Assembly: GCA_963658085.1 (NCBI GenBank)
Contig: CAVKOU010000006.1
Coordinates: 37,208-101,207 of the forward strand
Source: CAKRJP01 sp963658085
GTDB lineage: Bacteria > Bacillota > Clostridia > Lachnospirales > Lachnospiraceae
Reading direction: 5' to 3'
DNA length: 64,000 bases
The position numbers and the translations under genes are program-made. Position 1 is the stretch's first letter, and each line of letters opens with the position of its first letter. This document shows, in pieces, positions 32,226-41,588 of this stretch. The notes below the pieces were generated by a model, which saw only the letters and a list, made by a program, of their open reading frames with translations, searched no databases and had not been told where the DNA came from.

Positions 32226-33497
32226 TTACGGGAAGATTCCCTTGATTTCCTCGGCGTAAACTAATTTCCTAAGGGCTACAATATAAGCTGCCATTCGATA
32301 GGTGCAATTGCATTCCTTCTTTGCATTCAAGATGTCTAAGAATGCCTTACTCATAAGGTCGCCTAACATCTCATTTACCCGGTCTCTGGTCCAGGTAAGC
32401 TCTTGGATATTTTGTACCCACTCAAAATAAGAAACGATAACACCACCGCAGTTAGCGAAGATATCAGGGATTACCGGGATTCCACGAGCTTCCAGAACCT
32501 TATCACCAGCTTCGCTGGTCGGTCCGTTGGCTGCCTCGATGACATAGGAGCATTTCACTTTTTCAGCAACCTCTGCTGTGATCTGATTCTCCAATGCAGC
32601 AGGGATCAATACATCGCAGTCGCAGGTGAGAAGCTCTTCGTTGGTAATGTGTTCTACACCTGCAGCGTTATAGTCTTTCAAGAGATTCCCTTTTGTCTCC
32701 AAGAATTCAGAGATTTCTGTAATGTCAAGACCAGTTGCTTTATATAGTCCTCCGGAAACATCGCTGACGGCAACAACCTTAATATCTCTGTGATAGAAAA
32801 TTCTTGCGGCATTGCTTCCTACATTACCCATTCCCTGGATAGCGATGCGGGCTTTTTTGATATCTTTGCCCTGCTCGTGTAAAAGGAATTTGGTGCTGTA
32901 GTAAACGCCACGACCGGTAGCAGAATTACGTCCTCTGGAACCACCTAATTCTACGGGTTTTCCGGTGACAACTCCCGGGCATGGTTTTCCGGCCAATTGG
33001 CTGTAGGTGTCTAAAATCCAAGCCATAGTCTGAGCATTGGTATTTACATCCGGTGCCGGGATATCGGTATCAGCTCCGATGATCGGCGCAATGGCAAAGG
33101 TATAACGTCTTGTCAGTCTTCGAAGTTCGCTTTTTGATAATTTAGAAGGGTCCACCTTGATTCCGCCCTTAGCGCCGCCGTATGGAATATTTGCTACTGC
33201 ACATTTTAAAGACATCCATACAGACAATGCTTTTACTTCGCTGAGGGTACAATCCTGATGAAAACGGATACCTCCTTTGAAAGGTCCACGGATATTGGAA
33301 TGCTGGACTCTGTATCCTTCAAATACTTCCACATGTCCATCGTCCATTTCTACCGGAAGATATACTTTGGTTTCCCGCTGAGGATTCTTAATGATATCGA
33401 ACATAGTTGTGTTGATGTGTCCGATCTTCATGGCTTCCTCCATAACGGCAACAACATTTTCATAAGGATCGTAAGTGTTCTTTGTTTCTGAATTCAT
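32226..33497 (-). CDS. gdhA: glutamate dehydrogenase
   Basis: A 423-residue Glu/Leu/Phe/Val-dehydrogenase-family enzyme that interconverts glutamate with 2-oxoglutarate and ammonia. It has GGAKGGIKVDPSKLS (catalytic Lys in the Gly-rich loop), KGGIRFHQDC, the coenzyme fold GMGNVGSNAARIF, and NCGGVIVSYFEW. The length and the short N-terminus fit the catabolic hexameric type of Clostridia. An Lrp-type regulator is divergent. It is monocistronic with a strong terminator. Confidence 0.94.
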   Translation of the reverse strand: MNSETKNTYDPYENVVAVMEEAMKIGHINTTMFDIIKNPQRETKVYLPVEMDDGHVEVFEGYRVQHSNIRGPFKGGIRFHQDCTLSEVKALSVWMSLKCAVANIPYGGAKGGIKVDPSKLSKSELRRLTRRYTFAIAPIIGADTDIPAPDVNTNAQTMAWILDTYSQLAGKPCPGVVTGKPVELGGSRGRNSATGRGVYYSTKFLLHEQGKDIKKARIAIQGMGNVGSNAARIFYHRDIKVVAVSDVSGGLYKATGLDITEISEFLETKGNLLKDYNAAGVEHITNEELLTCDCDVLIPAALENQITAEVAEKVKCSYVIEAANGPTSEAGDKVLEARGIPVIPDIFANCGGVIVSYFEWVQNIQELTWTRDRVNEMLGDLMSKAFLDILNAKKECNCTYRMAAYIVALRKLVYAEEIKGIFP

Positions 33498-33723
33498 TGG
33501 GGTGAACTCCTTTCCTTGCTTATATAGTAGTGGCCAGGGTCCAGGTGAAATGTTTGGATGTATTTACCTGTCCTTTGCACAACCAGGAATATAAACCCGA
33601 AAAAAAGACAAGTCAATAATTTTGGTGGAAGAGTGTTGATATTTAAAAACTTTTGCGAAAAACTTGAAAACCATAGGAAAAAAGGGTAAAATACTTAAAA
33701 AAATAAAGTGAGAAGGTGAAGCC

Positions 33724-34197
33724 TTGAAGAATTACGAAATTGACAACATTGACAGACAGATTTTGAACCTTCTGAGTGAAAATGCACGGATGCCCATTAA
33801 GGAGCTGGCGGAGCACGTGTTCTTGTCCTCCCCTGCAGTTTCGGCCAGAATCAGCAACCTGGAGAAAAACGGATATATCACAGGGTATCATGCGGTACTT
33901 AGTCCTATGGCTTTGGGCTACTATATAAAAGCCTTTATCTGTTTGGATTTAGAACCCCAGGATAAAGAACGATTTTATCCATACATTCGGGAAAAGAAGA
34001 ATATTATCGAGTGCAACTGCGTTACGGGAGATTATTCCATGCTGATCGAGGGACTGTTTCATACCACCGATGCGTTGGATCAATTTGTAAATGATATTCA
34101 TCAGTTTGGGAAAACCAGGACACTGGTGGTATTTTCTACTTCCGTGGAGCACAGAGAAATTGTTATCCCGGTGGAAAATTCAGAAAAAGAAAAATAA
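33724..34197 (+). CDS. Lrp/AsnC-family regulator
   Basis: 157 residues starting at TTG after AAGGTGA. The helix-turn-helix is DRQILNLLSENARMPIKELAEHVFLSSPAVSARISNLEKNGYI, followed by the RAM/ACT-like effector domain (NIIECNCVTGDYSMLIEG). Its divergent position to gdhA and co-direction with an alcohol dehydrogenase suggest control of amino-acid catabolism. No clear operator is seen in the 226-base divergent gap (33498-33723), which is AT-rich and otherwise featureless. Confidence 0.9.
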   Translation: MKNYEIDNIDRQILNLLSENARMPIKELAEHVFLSSPAVSARISNLEKNGYITGYHAVLSPMALGYYIKAFICLDLEPQDKERFYPYIREKKNIIECNCVTGDYSMLIEGLFHTTDALDQFVNDIHQFGKTRTLVVFSTSVEHREIVIPVENSEKEK

Positions 34198-34253
34198 TAA
34201 AAGACAGAGAAGCGTATAAATATAGTATAGAACGGGATAGAAAGGAAGCTATT

Positions 34254-35369
34254 ATGAAATTATTTCAACAGAAAACAACCATAGAAACTTACAAAACAGC
34301 AGCAGATTTCGTGAAGGAATATAAGATCGGTGAGGAAGATTTTATCCTGGCCAGTAAAAGCACCTTTGATACTTATTTTGCACCTCTTGACATAAATGCA
34401 AGGGTGGAATACAAGAGTAAATACGGAGCAGGGGAACCGACGGATGCTATGATCGATGCCCTTCTTAAAGATTACAGAACTTCTGGATGTGATAGAATCA
34501 TCGCCATTGGTGGCGGAGCTGTCATTGATATGGCGAAGGTTTTGGTTTTAAAGGGAGATGCCACGACAGAAGAGTATTTTACGAGAAAGGTTCCTCTGGA
34601 AAAAGCTCATACACTGATCGCAGTGCCAACAACCTGTGGGGCGGGATCTGAAGTATCCAATGTTTCTATTACAGAGCTTGCCAGCATTCACAGTAAATTA
34701 GGATTGGCGGAGGATGCCATTTACGCAGATAAGGCCGTGCTGATTCCGGAGCTTCTTACAAAGCTTCCTTATTCCTTCTTTGCCACCAGCGCTATTGATG
34801 CCTTTATTCATGCTATTGAATCCTATGTGTCTCCGAAGGCTAATCTTTATACCAGAATGTTCAGTAAACAGGCCATGGAAATGATCTTGGACGGATTTAA
34901 GCAGATTATCGAATATGGTACAGAGAAACGGTTGGAACTTTTGGAGCAGTTCTTGGTTGCCAGCAATTTAGCGGGAGTTGCTTTTGGAAATGCGGGAACA
35001 GGAGCGGTTCATGCCATGTCCTACCCATTGAGTGGTGTCTACCATGTGACCCACGGAGAGGCTAATTATCAATTCCTTACAACAGTTTTTGCAGAATATC
35101 AGCGATTAAATCCTACGGGAGATCTGGTGGAATTGAATCAGTATTTGGCAGGGCTTTTGGAATGTGAGCCGGATGCTGTCTATACAGAATTAGAAACATT
35201 GTTAGATAAGATCATTTCCAGAAAGAAATTAAGAGATTACGGAATGAGGGAAGAAGAAATTCATGAGTTTGCCGTCAGTGTGGAAGCCGGACAGCAAAGG
35301 CTTTTAAATCAAAGCTATGTGAAATTTACCATTCCTCAGATGGAAGAAATCTATAGAAAACTATACTAG
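34254..35369 (+). CDS. iron-dependent 4-hydroxybutyrate dehydrogenase
   Basis: 371 residues of the iron-containing alcohol dehydrogenase family. It resembles the 4-hydroxybutyrate dehydrogenase of Clostridium kluyveri over its full length as I recall that sequence: YGxGEP-D-MI, IIAIGGGAVIDMAKV, VPTTCGAGSEVSNVS, SAIDAFIHAIESYVSP, FGNAGTGAVHAMSYPLSG, HVTHGEANY, ending near EAGQQRLL. The Asp and three His iron ligands are present. It reduces succinate semialdehyde to 4-hydroxybutyrate (or the reverse). Other genes of that route are not in the window. Confidence 0.88.
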   Translation: MKLFQQKTTIETYKTAADFVKEYKIGEEDFILASKSTFDTYFAPLDINARVEYKSKYGAGEPTDAMIDALLKDYRTSGCDRIIAIGGGAVIDMAKVLVLKGDATTEEYFTRKVPLEKAHTLIAVPTTCGAGSEVSNVSITELASIHSKLGLAEDAIYADKAVLIPELLTKLPYSFFATSAIDAFIHAIESYVSPKANLYTRMFSKQAMEMILDGFKQIIEYGTEKRLELLEQFLVASNLAGVAFGNAGTGAVHAMSYPLSGVYHVTHGEANYQFLTTVFAEYQRLNPTGDLVELNQYLAGLLECEPDAVYTELETLLDKIISRKKLRDYGMREEEIHEFAVSVEAGQQRLLNQSYVKFTIPQMEEIYRKLY

Positions 35370-35393
35370 GGATATATGGGTTGGAAAATCTTC

Positions 35394-35422
35394 TTTGATG
35401 ATATATGGTTTGATGTTATAAT
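35394..35422 (+). promoter_or_regulatory. promoter of murE
   Basis: TTTGAT (35394-35399), a 17-base spacer and TATAAT (35417-35422) preceded by TGT (extended -10). Confidence 0.65.
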
Positions 35423-35460
35423 GAAGGTTGGCAAAATTATCCGAATTTGGAGGAAATACA

Positions 35461-36927
35461 ATGAAATTAACACAGTTATTGGAACGTTTAGAATATAAGA
35501 CTCTGCAGGGAAGTGATGAGATCGAAGTCGGAGAGCTTATTAACGATTCGAGAAAAGTAAAGGAAGGCAGCGTATTTGTCTGCATCAGCGGCGCTGTGTC
35601 TGACGGACATACCTATGTAGAAGATGTGGCTGGAAAAGGTGCAGCAGCAGTGATTGTTGAGAGAGAAGTAGAGGCACCGGAGGGGCTTGCCGTGATCAAG
35701 GTGGAGGATACCCGTTATGCCTTGGCGCTTATGTCAGCTGCTTACTTTGGATATCCGGCAGAGAAGCTACATGTAATTGGAATCACCGGAACCAAGGGAA
35801 AAACTACCACTACCTACATGGTGAAATCTATTTTAGAAGGAGTTGGCCGTAAGGTTGGTCTTATTGGAACCATTGAGGCCATCATTGGAGATAAGAGTAT
35901 CCCTGCAAATAATACCACTCCTGAGTCCTATACCATTCAGAAATATTTTGCGGAAATGGTGGAGGCAGGTTGTGATACCGTGGTTATGGAGGTTTCCTCC
36001 CAGGGACTTATGCTCCACCGTGTAGCTGGTATCCAGTTTGAAATCGGTATCTTTACCAATTTGGGAGAGGATCACATTGGTCCAAATGAGCATAAAGATT
36101 TCGAGGATTACAAAAGATGTAAGGGAATTTTATTTAGTCAGTGTAATCTTGGTATTGCAAATGTGGATGATCCTTGGTATGAGGATGTATTTAAGAATTC
36201 GACCTGTAAGAGAGAAACCTTCGGTTTTTCTGAGAAAGCAGACCTTCGGGCTACCAATGTAGAGCATGTTTCAAGACCGGGATATTTGGGAATGAAATAT
36301 CATGTCAGCGGTCTTATGGATTTCGATGTAGAGATCGATATTCCGGGAGATTTCAGTGTCTATAATTCTCTGACTGCCATTGCGGTCTGCAGACATTTTA
36401 ATGTACCGGTAGATACTATTAAAGCAGCTCTTAAGGTGGCAAAGGTAAAAGGACGTATTGAGATGATCAAGGTTTCTGACGATTTTGCCCTGATGATTGA
36501 TTATGCCCATAATGCTATGGCTTTAGAGAGTTTGCTTCATACCTTGAGAGATTATAATCCAAAGCGAATTGTTACCGTATTTGGTTGTGGTGGAAACCGT
36601 GCAAAGAGCCGTCGCTATGAGATGGGAGAGGTGTCCGGACGTATGTCTGACTTTACCATCATTACCTCGGATAATCCAAGATTCGAGGAGCCTCAGGCTA
36701 TTATCGACGATATCGTGACCGGTATTCAAAAGACAGATGGAAAATATATTACCATTTGTGACCGTAAGGAAGCTATTAAGTATGCGATCGAAAATGGAGA
36801 GCCGGGAGATGTTATTATCCTGGCAGGAAAGGGTCATGAGACCTATCAGGAAATTAAGGGCGTGAAGCATGATATGGATGAGAGAGTATTGATCCAGGAA
36901 GTGCTGGAAGAATTAAAAGAAAAATAA
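35461..36927 (+). CDS. murE: UDP-MurNAc-L-Ala-D-Glu:meso-diaminopimelate ligase
   Basis: A 488-residue Mur ligase that adds the third residue to the peptidoglycan stem peptide. Motifs: GITGTKGKTTTTYM (P-loop), NTTPES, EVSSQGL, the NLGEDH region, DYAHN, GCGGNRAKSRR, and TSDNPRFEEP. The DNPR motif indicates meso-diaminopimelate specificity, consistent with a Clostridia wall. ATG 35461 follows TTTGGAGGAA; an earlier in-frame TTG has no site. It is the first gene of a long housekeeping run (murE-priA-def-fmt and on). Confidence 0.94.
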   Translation: MKLTQLLERLEYKTLQGSDEIEVGELINDSRKVKEGSVFVCISGAVSDGHTYVEDVAGKGAAAVIVEREVEAPEGLAVIKVEDTRYALALMSAAYFGYPAEKLHVIGITGTKGKTTTTYMVKSILEGVGRKVGLIGTIEAIIGDKSIPANNTTPESYTIQKYFAEMVEAGCDTVVMEVSSQGLMLHRVAGIQFEIGIFTNLGEDHIGPNEHKDFEDYKRCKGILFSQCNLGIANVDDPWYEDVFKNSTCKRETFGFSEKADLRATNVEHVSRPGYLGMKYHVSGLMDFDVEIDIPGDFSVYNSLTAIAVCRHFNVPVDTIKAALKVAKVKGRIEMIKVSDDFALMIDYAHNAMALESLLHTLRDYNPKRIVTVFGCGGNRAKSRRYEMGEVSGRMSDFTIITSDNPRFEEPQAIIDDIVTGIQKTDGKYITICDRKEAIKYAIENGEPGDVIILAGKGHETYQEIKGVKHDMDERVLIQEVLEELKEK

Positions 36928-36963
36928 CAGGTGATTGCCGAAAAAGAAGGATAGGGGGACTAT

Positions 36964-39192
36964 ATGTACGCAGATATTATCGTAGATATCACGCATGAAA
37001 AATTAGATAGAGTTTTTCAGTACAAGGTTCCCGGGGATATGGAGGGAAATCTGACAGAGGGCATGGAAGTTGTCATTCCTTTCGGAAGAGGAAATAGGGA
37101 AATCAAAGGTTATGTGGTAGGATTTTCTGAGGATACGGACTATGACAGAGATAAGATCAAGGAAATCTTGCGGATCTCTGAAAATGCCGTAAGGATTGAG
37201 TCAAAGCTCATTGCCTTGGCAGTATGGATGAAATCCTACTACGGCGGAACCTTAATCCAGGCTCTTAAGACCACCCTTCCGATAAAGAAGAAAGAAAAGA
37301 TTCAGGAAAGAAAAAAGATTTGCCTTCTCCTATCAAAACAGGAGGCAGAAGAGAAACTTGAATTTTATTTACAAAAGAATCAAAAAGCAAGAGCAAGACT
37401 TCTTGCGGCACTGATCGATCAGCCGGAACAAGATTATGGAGTGCTTAAGAGAACTCTTCATATTACGAAACCGGTGGTGGACGCTCTGGTGGAACAGAAA
37501 ATAATTTCTATTACTTCCGAGATTTCTTTTCGAAATCCCATTCGTTATGAGATGAAGGAACGTAAAGAAGTAATCTTTTCAAAGGATCAGGAACATGCTA
37601 TAGAGACTTTCTGGAAAGATTATGAAATGGGAAGACGAGAAACCTATTTGATTCACGGTGTCACAGGCAGTGGAAAGACAGAGGTTTATATGGAGATGAT
37701 TGCCAGAGTTTTGGAAACAGGACGTCAGGCAATCCTCTTGATCCCTGAAATTTCCTTAACTTACCAGACGGTTCTTCGATTCTATGGAAGATTCGGTAGT
37801 CGGGTTTCCATACTTAATTCAAAAATGTCTGCCGGAGAACGTTCGGATCAGATGGAGCGAGTGAAGCGAGGAGAGGTTGATGTTATGATCGGCCCGAGGT
37901 CGGCCTTGTTCACCCCTTTTTCAAATCTTGGTCTTATTGTTATTGACGAGGAACATGAAAATTCCTATAAAAGCGAGCAGATTCCAAGATATCATGCCAG
38001 AGAGGTGGCCATTAAACGAGGAGAACTGGAGAAAGCCAGTGTAGTATTGGGCTCCGCTACGCCGTCTCTGGAAGCCTATCATGCCTGCGAAAGTGGAAGA
38101 TTTCATCTTTTGGAACTTTCTGAGAGAATTGGAGATAGTGAACTTCCTGAAGTATATGTGCAGGATATGAGGCAGGAGCTTCGTCAGGGAAATCGCTCTA
38201 TTATAAGTGAAAAATTAAAGGCTCTTATGACGGATCGCCTGAAAAAAGGCCAGCAAATGATGCTTTTTCTTAATCGAAGGGGCTATGCTGGCTTCTTATC
38301 TTGCAGAGCCTGCGGTTATGTAGTAAAATGTCCCCACTGTGACGTTTCCTTAGCTCTTCACCGAGGGGGAAAGCTCATTTGTCATTATTGTGGATATACT
38401 AAGAGCCATTTGACAACCTGCCCCTCCTGTGGCTCCGCTTATATTGGAGAGTTTAAGGCAGGGACCCAGCAGATTGAGGATATGGTGAAGCGAACTTTTC
38501 CGACTGCAAGGGTACTTCGGATGGATTTAGACACTACCAGAAAGAAGGATGGCTACGAACAGATTCTGGAGAAATTTGGAAGTGGGGAGGCGGACATCCT
38601 CATTGGCACCCAGATGATCGTGAAAGGACACGATTTTCCGAATGTAACTTTAGTAGGAATATTAGCTGCAGATCTTTCTTTGAATGCCAGTGATTACCGG
38701 GCAGGGGAGCGTACCTTTCAGCTTCTAACCCAAGCGGCGGGAAGAGCCGGAAGAGGGAGGGAAGCCGGAGAGGTTGTAATTCAAACCTACAGTCCGGATC
38801 ACTATAGTATTACTCTTGCGGCCAAGCAGGATTATCAAGGGTTCTATGAAAAAGAGATGGAATACAGAGACCTTATGGGATATCCGCCGGCGGAAGAGCT
38901 TTTAGCCATTCTTATGACAGGGCCAAAGGAAGAGCAGCTGGAATTGGCAGCAGGATATTTAAAGGCATTTGCTTTAAAATATGATAAAGAAAAGAAAATA
39001 ACGATCATTGGACCTGCAAGTCCATATGTGGGAAAGGTAAATGATGTTTATCGAAGAGTCCTATATATGAAAAGTAAGGATTATGATGCCTTGGTTCGCA
39101 TCAAGGACCTTCTGGAACGATATATCGAAATAAATTCAGGATTTAACACCATGGGAATTCAGTTTGATTTTAATCCTATGAATGTGTTTTAA
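36964..39192 (+). CDS. priA: primosomal protein N' (replication restart helicase)
   Basis: A 742-residue 3'-5' helicase that reloads the replisome at stalled forks. The N-terminal 3'-DNA-binding domain starts ADIIVDITHEKLDRVFQY. The helicase core has GVTGSGKTEVYM, DEEHENSYKSEQIPRYHAREVA, GSATPSLEAY, and GTQMIVKGHDFPNVTLVG with QAAGRAGR. The eight-Cys zinc region (CRACGYVVKCPHCD, CHYCGY, CPSCGS) is complete. It lies 36 bases after murE. Confidence 0.95.
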   Translation: MYADIIVDITHEKLDRVFQYKVPGDMEGNLTEGMEVVIPFGRGNREIKGYVVGFSEDTDYDRDKIKEILRISENAVRIESKLIALAVWMKSYYGGTLIQALKTTLPIKKKEKIQERKKICLLLSKQEAEEKLEFYLQKNQKARARLLAALIDQPEQDYGVLKRTLHITKPVVDALVEQKIISITSEISFRNPIRYEMKERKEVIFSKDQEHAIETFWKDYEMGRRETYLIHGVTGSGKTEVYMEMIARVLETGRQAILLIPEISLTYQTVLRFYGRFGSRVSILNSKMSAGERSDQMERVKRGEVDVMIGPRSALFTPFSNLGLIVIDEEHENSYKSEQIPRYHAREVAIKRGELEKASVVLGSATPSLEAYHACESGRFHLLELSERIGDSELPEVYVQDMRQELRQGNRSIISEKLKALMTDRLKKGQQMMLFLNRRGYAGFLSCRACGYVVKCPHCDVSLALHRGGKLICHYCGYTKSHLTTCPSCGSAYIGEFKAGTQQIEDMVKRTFPTARVLRMDLDTTRKKDGYEQILEKFGSGEADILIGTQMIVKGHDFPNVTLVGILAADLSLNASDYRAGERTFQLLTQAAGRAGRGREAGEVVIQTYSPDHYSITLAAKQDYQGFYEKEMEYRDLMGYPPAEELLAILMTGPKEEQLELAAGYLKAFALKYDKEKKITIIGPASPYVGKVNDVYRRVLYMKSKDYDALVRIKDLLERYIEINSGFNTMGIQFDFNPMNVF

Positions 39193-39224
39193 CGTAGTTA
39201 GAATGATAGGAAGGAAAATGAAAA

Positions 39225-39695
39225 ATGGCACTTAGAAAAATTAGAGAAATTGGAGATGAGGTATTAAGAAAAGAGTGTAAGGAAGTTACCGGTATGACGT
39301 TACGTACTCGTATCCTCATTGAAGATATGTTAGATACCATGTATGAAGCCCAGGGGGTAGGACTCGCTGCTCCTCAGGTAGGAGTTTTGAAGAAAATCGT
39401 TGTTATTGATATTGGAGAGGGACCGGTAGTTCTCATTAACCCGGAGGTGGTAGAATCGGATGGGGAGCAGGTAGGAGACGAAGGATGTCTTAGTGTTCCG
39501 GGAAAAGCGGGACAGGTTACCAGACCGAATCATGTGATTGTAAAGGCTTTGAATGAAGAGATGGAAGAGATTACCGTAGAGGGGACAGAATTATTTGCAA
39601 GAGCTCTCTGTCATGAGATTGATCATCTTGGCGGACATCTTTATGTAGACTTAGTAGAGGGAGAACTTCACGACGTGGATTACGATGAAGAATAA
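39225..39695 (+). CDS. def: peptide deformylase
   Basis: A 156-residue Fe/Zn enzyme that removes the formyl group from new proteins. All three motifs are present: GVGLAAPQVG, EGCLSVPG and HEIDHLGG (with Gly where most have N). It is in the classic priA-def-fmt order; fmt follows after a 190-base gap filled by a tandem repeat. Confidence 0.95.
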   Translation: MALRKIREIGDEVLRKECKEVTGMTLRTRILIEDMLDTMYEAQGVGLAAPQVGVLKKIVVIDIGEGPVVLINPEVVESDGEQVGDEGCLSVPGKAGQVTRPNHVIVKALNEEMEEITVEGTELFARALCHEIDHLGGHLYVDLVEGELHDVDYDEE

Positions 39696-39698
39696 AGC

Positions 39699-39850
39699 AG
39701 TTGTCTTGAAGATTTGAGAAGATTTTAGATAAAAGAAGTTGTCTTGAAGATTTGAGAAGGTTTTGGATAAAAGAAGTTGTCTTGAAGATTTGAGAGAACT
39801 TTAGATAAAAGAAGTTGTCTGAAAAATTTGAGAAGGTTTTAGATAAATGA
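39699..39850 (+). repeat. intergenic tandem repeat, 4 x 38 bp, between def and fmt
   Basis: Starts at 39699, 39737, 39775 and 39813, each beginning AGTTGTCTTGAAGATTTGAG. The first three are near identical; the fourth carries several changes. The array fills most of the 193 bases between two genes that are normally adjacent. No promoter, terminator or continuous ORF is visible in it. Confidence 0.95.
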
Positions 39851-39888
39851 TGTTGCTATAAGATTGTTGTATGAATGGAGATGACTAG

Positions 39889-40830
39889 ATGAAAGTAATT
39901 TTTATGGGAACCCCAGATTTTGCAGTAGGGACTTTGGAGGCTCTCATCGATGCCGGGCATGAGATTGTTCTGGTAGTAACACAGCCAGATAAGCCTAAGG
40001 GAAGAGGCGGAAAAATGCAATTTACCCCTGTGAAAGAAGTTGCTGTAGCTCATGATATTCCCGCTTTTCAGCCGAAGAAGATCAGAGAGAAGGAGTGCAT
40101 AGAAACTCTTCGTGGTTATGAGGCAGATATCTGCGTTGTTGTAGCTTTTGGGCAGATTCTTCCAAAGGAAATCCTGGAGATGACTCCCTACGGATGCATC
40201 AATGTTCATGCATCTTTACTTCCAAAGTATAGAGGTGCAGCGCCGATTCAGTGGGCGGTGATTGATGGAGAGAAGGTTTCAGGTGTCACTACGATGCAGA
40301 TGAACGAAGGCTTGGATACCGGAGATATCATCCTGAAAACAGAGGTTCCTTTGGATGAGAAAGAGACAGGGGGAAGCCTTTTTGATAGATTGTCAAAGGA
40401 AGGGGCGGATCTTTGTGTAAAAACCTTGAACGCTTTGGAGAATAAAACAGCCACTTGGACACCTCAGGGGGATACGACAACTTCCTATGCAAAGATGTTG
40501 ACCAAGGAATTGGGAAATATCGATTGGAGTGAATCCTCGGTGTCCATTGAACGCTTGATTCGTGGACTGAATCCGTGGCCCAGTGCTTATACAGACTGGC
40601 AGGGGAAAACCATGAAAATCTGGGAGGCGGAGGTTTCTTCTAAGGATTCAGGGAAAGAGCCGGGAACTATCATCTGTGTAGAAAAAGATGGCTTCCATGT
40701 GCAGACAGGAGAGGGGGCTTTGAAAATCAAATCCCTTCAGATTCCGGGAAAGAAGCGTATGGATGCATCGGCATTTCTCTTGGGTTATCAGGTAAATGAG
40801 GGGGATGTACTTAAGAAAATTACAAAATAG
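39889..40830 (+). CDS. fmt: methionyl-tRNA formyltransferase
   Basis: 313 residues; formylates initiator Met-tRNA using 10-formyl-THF. The N-terminal Rossmann domain is KVIFMGTPDFAV, with the catalytic/folate region NVHASLLPKYRGAAPIQWAVIDGE (Asn, His) and TTMQMNEGLDTGDII (Asp). The C-terminal OB-like domain has LIRGLNPWPSAYT. It works as a pair with def. Confidence 0.95.
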   Translation: MKVIFMGTPDFAVGTLEALIDAGHEIVLVVTQPDKPKGRGGKMQFTPVKEVAVAHDIPAFQPKKIREKECIETLRGYEADICVVVAFGQILPKEILEMTPYGCINVHASLLPKYRGAAPIQWAVIDGEKVSGVTTMQMNEGLDTGDIILKTEVPLDEKETGGSLFDRLSKEGADLCVKTLNALENKTATWTPQGDTTTSYAKMLTKELGNIDWSESSVSIERLIRGLNPWPSAYTDWQGKTMKIWEAEVSSKDSGKEPGTIICVEKDGFHVQTGEGALKIKSLQIPGKKRMDASAFLLGYQVNEGDVLKKITK

Positions 40831-40842
40831 GAGGTACATTCT

Positions 40843-41556
40843 ATGTATTATTATGGATATGGCTATGGACTAGATCCAACGTATATTTTAGTTTTAATCG
40901 GAGTCGTCATCTGTCTTGTGGCTTCTGCTGTGATGCGCTCTACCTTTAACAAGTATTCCAAAGTGGGAAACCATTCCGGAATGACCGGAAGAGAGGCAGC
41001 AGAGATCATTCTTAAGAATGCGGGAATTTATGATGTTTCCGTGGAACATATTTCCGGAAATCTGACGGATCATTATGATCCAAGGACAAAGGTGGTACGA
41101 CTTTCTGATGCTACCTATAATTCCAGATCCGTGGCAGCTATGGGTGTAGCGGCACACGAGTGCGGACATGCCATTCAACATGCCACTGCTTATGCACCTC
41201 TTACGATTCGAGGATCTCTCGTTCCGGTGGCAAATTTTGGAAGCCAGATTGCGTGGCCTCTTATTATTATCGGATTATTTTTAAATGGAAGCACTTCCGT
41301 ATTATTGTTAAATATAGGAATTCTTGCATTTTCATTGTCGGTGCTATTTCAGATTATAACCTTGCCGGTGGAGTTTAATGCTTCTCATCGCGCGGTAAAG
41401 ATTTTGGATAGTACGCACATGTTAGATCAAAGAGAGGTAGCGGCTACAAGAAAAGTACTGACAGCTGCAGCCCTTACCTATGTAGCAGGAGCCGCTTCTG
41501 CAATTTTACAGCTTCTTAGAATTCTGCTTTTAACGCAGAATCGAAGAAGAGACTAA
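40843..41556 (+). CDS. YugP-like zinc metallopeptidase, membrane-bound
   Basis: A 237-residue Zn-peptidase_2 (PF04298-type) protein. It has an N-terminal membrane helix (LDPTYILVLIGVVICLVASAVM), the zinc motif AAHECGHAIQHA, a further Glu/His region (EFNASHRA), and two or three membrane helices after the motif. It is 12 bases after fmt, within the translation/modification operon. The substrate is unknown; related genes sit in this same position in many Firmicutes. Confidence 0.9.
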   Translation: MYYYGYGYGLDPTYILVLIGVVICLVASAVMRSTFNKYSKVGNHSGMTGREAAEIILKNAGIYDVSVEHISGNLTDHYDPRTKVVRLSDATYNSRSVAAMGVAAHECGHAIQHATAYAPLTIRGSLVPVANFGSQIAWPLIIIGLFLNGSTSVLLLNIGILAFSLSVLFQIITLPVEFNASHRAVKILDSTHMLDQREVAATRKVLTAAALTYVAGAASAILQLLRILLLTQNRRRD

Positions 41557-41588
41557 GAACCAGACATTTTAGAAACCGGGAGGAAAAC

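Noticed and set aside
39699..39850. CRISPR array
   Set aside because: The units abut directly with no spacers, and no cas genes are present.
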